A stretch of DNA of 46,085 nt from the NCBI GenBank assembly GCA_004292795.1, contig RDXI01000027.1:1-46085 (forward strand). Reading direction: 5' to 3'. This document shows positions 43,232 through 46,085 of the stretch, in pieces (position 1 is the first letter of the stretch; the number at the start of each line of letters is the position of its first letter). Position numbers and translations under genes: made by a program. The notes under the pieces were generated by a model, which saw only the letters and a list, made by a program, of their open reading frames with translations, was not told where the DNA came from and searched no databases. This DNA comes from Bacteroidota bacterium. Lineage in GTDB: Bacteria > Bacteroidota > Bacteroidia > Cytophagales > Microscillaceae.

Positions 43232-44176
43232 CTATACATTAGCCAACAAAGGCAATGAAACCTTAAATTCTTGTGCGGTAGGCAAGACTTCCACAGCGCG
43301 TTCCGTGAGGTATTGATAGCGTTTGATGATATTTTCTAAGCCTATTTTGTTCGAGGTTTTTATATTGCGCTTGGGTTGCAGGTTGTTGCGCACCACGATA
43401 GTCGTGGCGTTGTCGATGAAAATATCTATTTGCAAAGGCTTGTCGGAGGAAACAATGTTGTGTTTGATGGCGTTTTCGACTAAAATCTGCAAACTCAAGG
43501 GCGGGATACATTGGCTATAATGCGACTCGCCTACCTCAAAATTCACGACCAAATTTTGCTCGAAGCGCGTTTGTAACAAGAAAATATACGACCTCACAAA
43601 AGCCATTTCTGTAGCCAATTCTACTACTTCCTTGTCTTTGTTTTGCAAAATGTAGCGATATACTTGTGACAATTTTTCGGCAAAGTTTACGGCTATAGTT
43701 GGGTTTTCGGTAATGACGGTAGCTAAAGTATTGAGGCTATTGAATAAGAAATGCGGGTCTATTTGGTTCTTTAGCACTTCGAATTGTGATTTGATATGCT
43801 CCGTTTGGAATTTTTGGGCTTCGAGCATACTCGCCTGCAGTTGTTGATAGATATAAAAACCTTCGTACAAAGCGCACAACGCTACACTGAAAACTGTAGC
43901 CACAAGAGGCACGCGCCAACGTTCTGCCCACACAAACGGGCAACCCAACACATAGACATCTATCGCATACGCCACCACAATATTCACAAAGAACACCATA
44001 AAAATAACCGAAGGCACATTGTGCAAGATGCGCGTTTTGGTTTGGTAGTAGCCCGCGTATTTTCGCCTGAAAAAGCACATAATTTCTATGGCGCAATTCC
44101 AGCAAATAGCCGTATAGAAAATAGAAAAGGCAACACCCACCCAATAATGCGGGTAAGTTGTTTTCAGTTTTCCCAT
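43232..44176 (-). CDS. LytS/YehU-family sensor histidine kinase
   Basis: ATG 44176 is preferred over GTG 44188. The 314-residue protein has four hydrophobic helices, a linker, and the His-kinase domain with LKNQIDPHFLFNSLNTLATV (phospho-acceptor His142) and the ATPase part PPLSLQILVENAIKHNI and KIGLENIIKRYQYL. These are the family's standard blocks. Kinases of this type pair with LytTR response regulators, usually in the same operon, but no regulator gene is in the window next to it, making it an orphan here. Divergent from the second kinase, 91 bp away. Confidence 0.9.
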   Translation of the reverse strand: MGKLKTTYPHYWVGVAFSIFYTAICWNCAIEIMCFFRRKYAGYYQTKTRILHNVPSVIFMVFFVNIVVAYAIDVYVLGCPFVWAERWRVPLVATVFSVALCALYEGFYIYQQLQASMLEAQKFQTEHIKSQFEVLKNQIDPHFLFNSLNTLATVITENPTIAVNFAEKLSQVYRYILQNKDKEVVELATEMAFVRSYIFLLQTRFEQNLVVNFEVGESHYSQCIPPLSLQILVENAIKHNIVSSDKPLQIDIFIDNATTIVVRNNLQPKRNIKTSNKIGLENIIKRYQYLTERAVEVLPTAQEFKVSLPLLANV

Positions 44177-44238
44177 ATTGATATCCACAAGTAAAGTTAA
44201 AAAACGTTAAAACGCCACCAACGAAGGGTTTTATGCGT

Positions 44239-44246
44239 TAATTTTG
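44239..44246 (+). promoter_or_regulatory. TAnnTTTG -7 element for the second kinase gene
   Basis: TAATTTTG matches the consensus 21 nt before ATG 44268. Confidence 0.5.
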
Positions 44247-44267
44247 CAGTCTGTTTCTTTATTTGCT

Positions 44268-46085
44268 ATGAAAAAGCTACGCCTTCCTTTGCTTATTGCC
44301 TTATTGACGCTTGCCCTTGTGGGGTTGGTGGGGCTACAATTTTATTGGACAAATATGGCTTATCAGATTGCGCGACAACGCTTCAAGCAATCGGCACACG
44401 AAGCCCTGCAAGCCGTAGCACAAAAATTGGAGCAACGCGAAATCATTTATGCCACCCAACGAAGCGCGAGCAAGTTGCAAGACTCTTTGCGAATATGGGA
44501 AGCACAACGCCAAGCCTACGAGGAAGCGCGTATGGCACAACTACAAGCACTGCAAGCCGAAAAGAAAAAAACAAGCACGCGGGAGGCCAAAACTGAACCT
44601 ACTAAAACGCCTTCGAATATTACCATCAATGTAGGCAAGACTACCAAAACGCCCAATCCAGATAATATGGAATTGCGTGGTTTTGTGGTATTCAATCCTG
44701 ATGAAAGGCAAAAATTTATTTTTTCAAGCGAATACATCAACATCAGCCAAGGCTTTGATACTATTCGAACCAATATCTACACCAAAGAAATCAACTCCTA
44801 TTACTTCAACAACATACAAGAACTGCAAAGCCTCAAAAATCGCTATGATACTAAAGACATGGCTATCAGTTGCATTCCTGCCTTGCCCACTGCACCCAAA
44901 AAGCCCGCCACGCCTGTCAAACCCGCTTCAAACCCCTCGCCTGCCAACCAATCCAATATGGCGACTATTTCGCCACAACCCGAAAAGAAATTTATCAAAA
45001 TAGAGAGCAAAGAAGATGTTTTGAAGTTTTTGGTGCAAGAAATCAGGCAAGCCAAACCCGCCTTAGACAAGCGCATTAGCAAACGCCTGTTGGACTCTAT
45101 GCTTCGTTGGGAGTTTGCACAACGTGGCATTTATTTGCCCTATAAGTTCGGGATTGAGGTCTTGCCGAGGCGTGAAGTCTTGCCTACCCACAACCCCATT
45201 TACACCAGTAAGCAGGTAAGCCAAGACATTGCACAACTCACAAACTTGAATAGCTACGAAAAACCGCATTATTTGTACTTTCCCGTAACAGAAAACAAGC
45301 GCAAAATATTGGATAGCGAGTTCCAAACCCAACTTTTCCCTACCGAAATAGTGGGCAATCGAAACACGCTTTTTGTGTATTTTCCCCAAGAGGTAAATTG
45401 GCTTTGGCGCGAAATGGCATTGACAGGTGGCGCGTCTTTGTTGTTTATAGCCTTGATTATTGGCTGTTTTGCGTATGCACTTTATACGATTTGGAGGCAA
45501 AAGAAAATATCGGAAATTACCCACGACTTCATCAACAATATGACGCATGAGTTCAAAACGCCTGTGGCTACAGTTGCCCTCGCCTGCGAAGCCCTGCAAG
45601 ACCCCGATATGCGCCAAATCCCTTCTTATACAGACCGTTATTTGCAAATCATCAAAGAAGAAAACGAAAGATTGGGTAGGCAAGTTGAGCGCGTCTTGCA
45701 AATTGCGATGCTCGACAGAACAGACTTCCGCCTCAAAATTCAAGCTTGCGACCTGCACGAAATAGTAGAAAAAGCTACCCACAAAATTAGCCTACAAGTA
45801 GAAAGTAGGCAAGGCTCGATGCAAACGAACCTCGAAGCCTCTGAAACTTGCCTACAAGCAGACGAGGTACACCTCACGAATGTAGTGCTGAATTTGTTGG
45901 ACAATGCCGTAAAATACTCGCCTGAAAATCCTCACATTACCCTTACCACGCGAAGCACTGCCGAAGGCATTTGGCTAACGATTGCCGACAAAGGGCAAGG
46001 TATGACCAAAGAAGCGCAAGCCAAAATTTTCCGGCCGCTAACGCGGCCGGAAAATTTAATAATTGAATTCCAGGACCCAAAGCAA
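44268..46085 (+). CDS. Sensor histidine kinase, C-terminal end missing
   Basis: 606 codons are present to the window edge. One transmembrane helix lies near the start (LPLLIALLTLALVGLVGLQF), then a long periplasmic sensor region of about 380 residues with a Pro/Lys/Ala-rich stretch, and a second helix (ASLLFIALIIGCFAYALYTI). The HisKA domain has FINNMTHEFKTPVATVALA (phospho-acceptor His427), the N-box NLLDNAVKYSPE-like sequence (LLDNAVKYSP) and the G1 box IADKGQGM. The expected F and G2 boxes are missing: after KIF (46023-46031) the reading continues RPLTRPENLI. That change coincides with an inverted repeat and may be an assembly or cloning artefact at the end. Confidence 0.85.
   Translation, partial: MKKLRLPLLIALLTLALVGLVGLQFYWTNMAYQIARQRFKQSAHEALQAVAQKLEQREIIYATQRSASKLQDSLRIWEAQRQAYEEARMAQLQALQAEKKKTSTREAKTEPTKTPSNITINVGKTTKTPNPDNMELRGFVVFNPDERQKFIFSSEYINISQGFDTIRTNIYTKEINSYYFNNIQELQSLKNRYDTKDMAISCIPALPTAPKKPATPVKPASNPSPANQSNMATISPQPEKKFIKIESKEDVLKFLVQEIRQAKPALDKRISKRLLDSMLRWEFAQRGIYLPYKFGIEVLPRREVLPTHNPIYTSKQVSQDIAQLTNLNSYEKPHYLYFPVTENKRKILDSEFQTQLFPTEIVGNRNTLFVYFPQEVNWLWREMALTGGASLLFIALIIGCFAYALYTIWRQKKISEITHDFINNMTHEFKTPVATVALACEALQDPDMRQIPSYTDRYLQIIKEENERLGRQVERVLQIAMLDRTDFRLKIQACDLHEIVEKATHKISLQVESRQGSMQTNLEASETCLQADEVHLTNVVLNLLDNAVKYSPENPHITLTTRSTAEGIWLTIADKGQGMTKEAQAKIFRPLTRPENLIIEFQDPKQ
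46024..46057. repeat. Perfect 15-bp GC-rich inverted repeat at the window end
   Basis: AAATTTTCCGGCCGC and GCGGCCGGAAAATTT flank TAAC. It falls inside the kinase gene where a conserved motif should be, and its GC-rich core differs from the rest of the window. Confidence 0.7.

Larger units (their letters stand above)
878..45855. repeat. Highly iterated dispersed 9-mer GTAGGCAAG / CTTGCCTAC
   Basis: Hand search found 36 exact copies. GTAGGCAAG on the + strand starts at 878, 1813, 3030, 4497, 4595, 5119, 8600, 21558, 25692, 25768, 29990, 30213, 37216, 37422, 42922, 43278, 44631, 45676 and 45805. Its complement CTTGCCTAC starts at 1800, 3339, 4137, 9405, 9538, 21895, 23674, 24345, 25067, 30301, 32374, 36825, 37098, 37524, 42470, 45179 and 45847. 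One-base variants (GTAGGCGAG, GCAGGCAAG, TTAGGCAAG, CTTGCCTAT) are also frequent. Copies lie in different reading frames: as Val-Gly-Lys at 5119 and 8600, Gly-Arg-Gln at 25768, Leu-Pro-Thr at 25067 and 32374, Leu-Ala-Tyr at 9405. They also lie between genes, so no single protein motif explains them. The function is unknown; an uptake-signal or methylation-type word is inference. The hand count may have missed a few. Confidence 0.85.

Noticed and set aside
43737-44144. A 135-codon minus-strand frame inside the LytS-type kinase gene
   Set aside because: It is a frame-shifted reading of the kinase gene; the kinase frame has clear family motifs throughout.

Overview
The window looks like chromosomal DNA of a free-living member of the Bacteroidota, most likely a Cytophagales-type bacterium. 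Evidence: a SusC/SusD/SusE-like outer-membrane uptake operon, a DUF5686 protein, SiaC-like DUF1987 proteins, an OMP85 protein, many exported proteins and lipoproteins, near-absence of Shine-Dalgarno sequences, and repeated matches to the Bacteroidota -7 promoter element TAnnTTTG. Base composition is moderately AT-rich. I cannot name a species. No rRNA, tRNA, CRISPR array or complete insertion sequence was seen.

Layout. 1-4.7 kb: two overlapping exported proteins of unknown function, an OmpA-like protein and a convergent BamA/TamA-like protein. 4.8-9.6 kb: an anchored SGNH protein, an exported protein, a 205-bp MITE-like element exactly at that gene's stop codon, a small membrane protein, an AlgI-like MBOAT acyltransferase and a thioredoxin/TPR protein; SGNH plus MBOAT suggests surface-polysaccharide O-acylation. 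9.7-18.6 kb: a VWA protein, a possible frameshifted mini-gene, then a LacI-type regulator divergent from a susC-susD-susE-like operon with operator-like sites between them. 18.6-23.6 kb: acyl-CoA carboxylase beta subunit, fatty-acid desaturase, queG with an apparent internal deletion, a PD-(D/E)XK-like protein and a STAND-NTPase relic cut at its Walker A motif. 23.6-30.2 kb: DUF5686 protein, peptide deformylase, two tandem SiaC-like proteins, small membrane and barrel proteins, a 35-bp tandem repeat, a mini-lipoprotein, a candidate small RNA and a UbiA-type prenyltransferase. 30.5-36.6 kb: NrnA-like DHH phosphoesterase, FKBP lipoprotein, NadR-like kinase, OsmC protein, CBS protein and a large AT-rich leucine-rich-repeat protein with a nuclease-like C-terminus. 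36.7-46 kb: metG, subtilase lipoprotein, membrane-fused spermidine synthase, HAD phosphatase, and two divergent sensor kinases, the second running off the edge.

The most striking signal is not a gene. The 9-mer GTAGGCAAG/CTTGCCTAC occurs 36 times by hand count, about once per 1.3 kb, on both strands, in all reading frames and between genes. A rough base-composition estimate predicts well under one copy. This density resembles the DNA-uptake signal words of Pasteurellaceae and Neisseriaceae, or the HIP1 word of cyanobacteria. Copies are absent from the lacI-sus block, the subtilase and the LRR gene, as would be expected if those parts arrived later.
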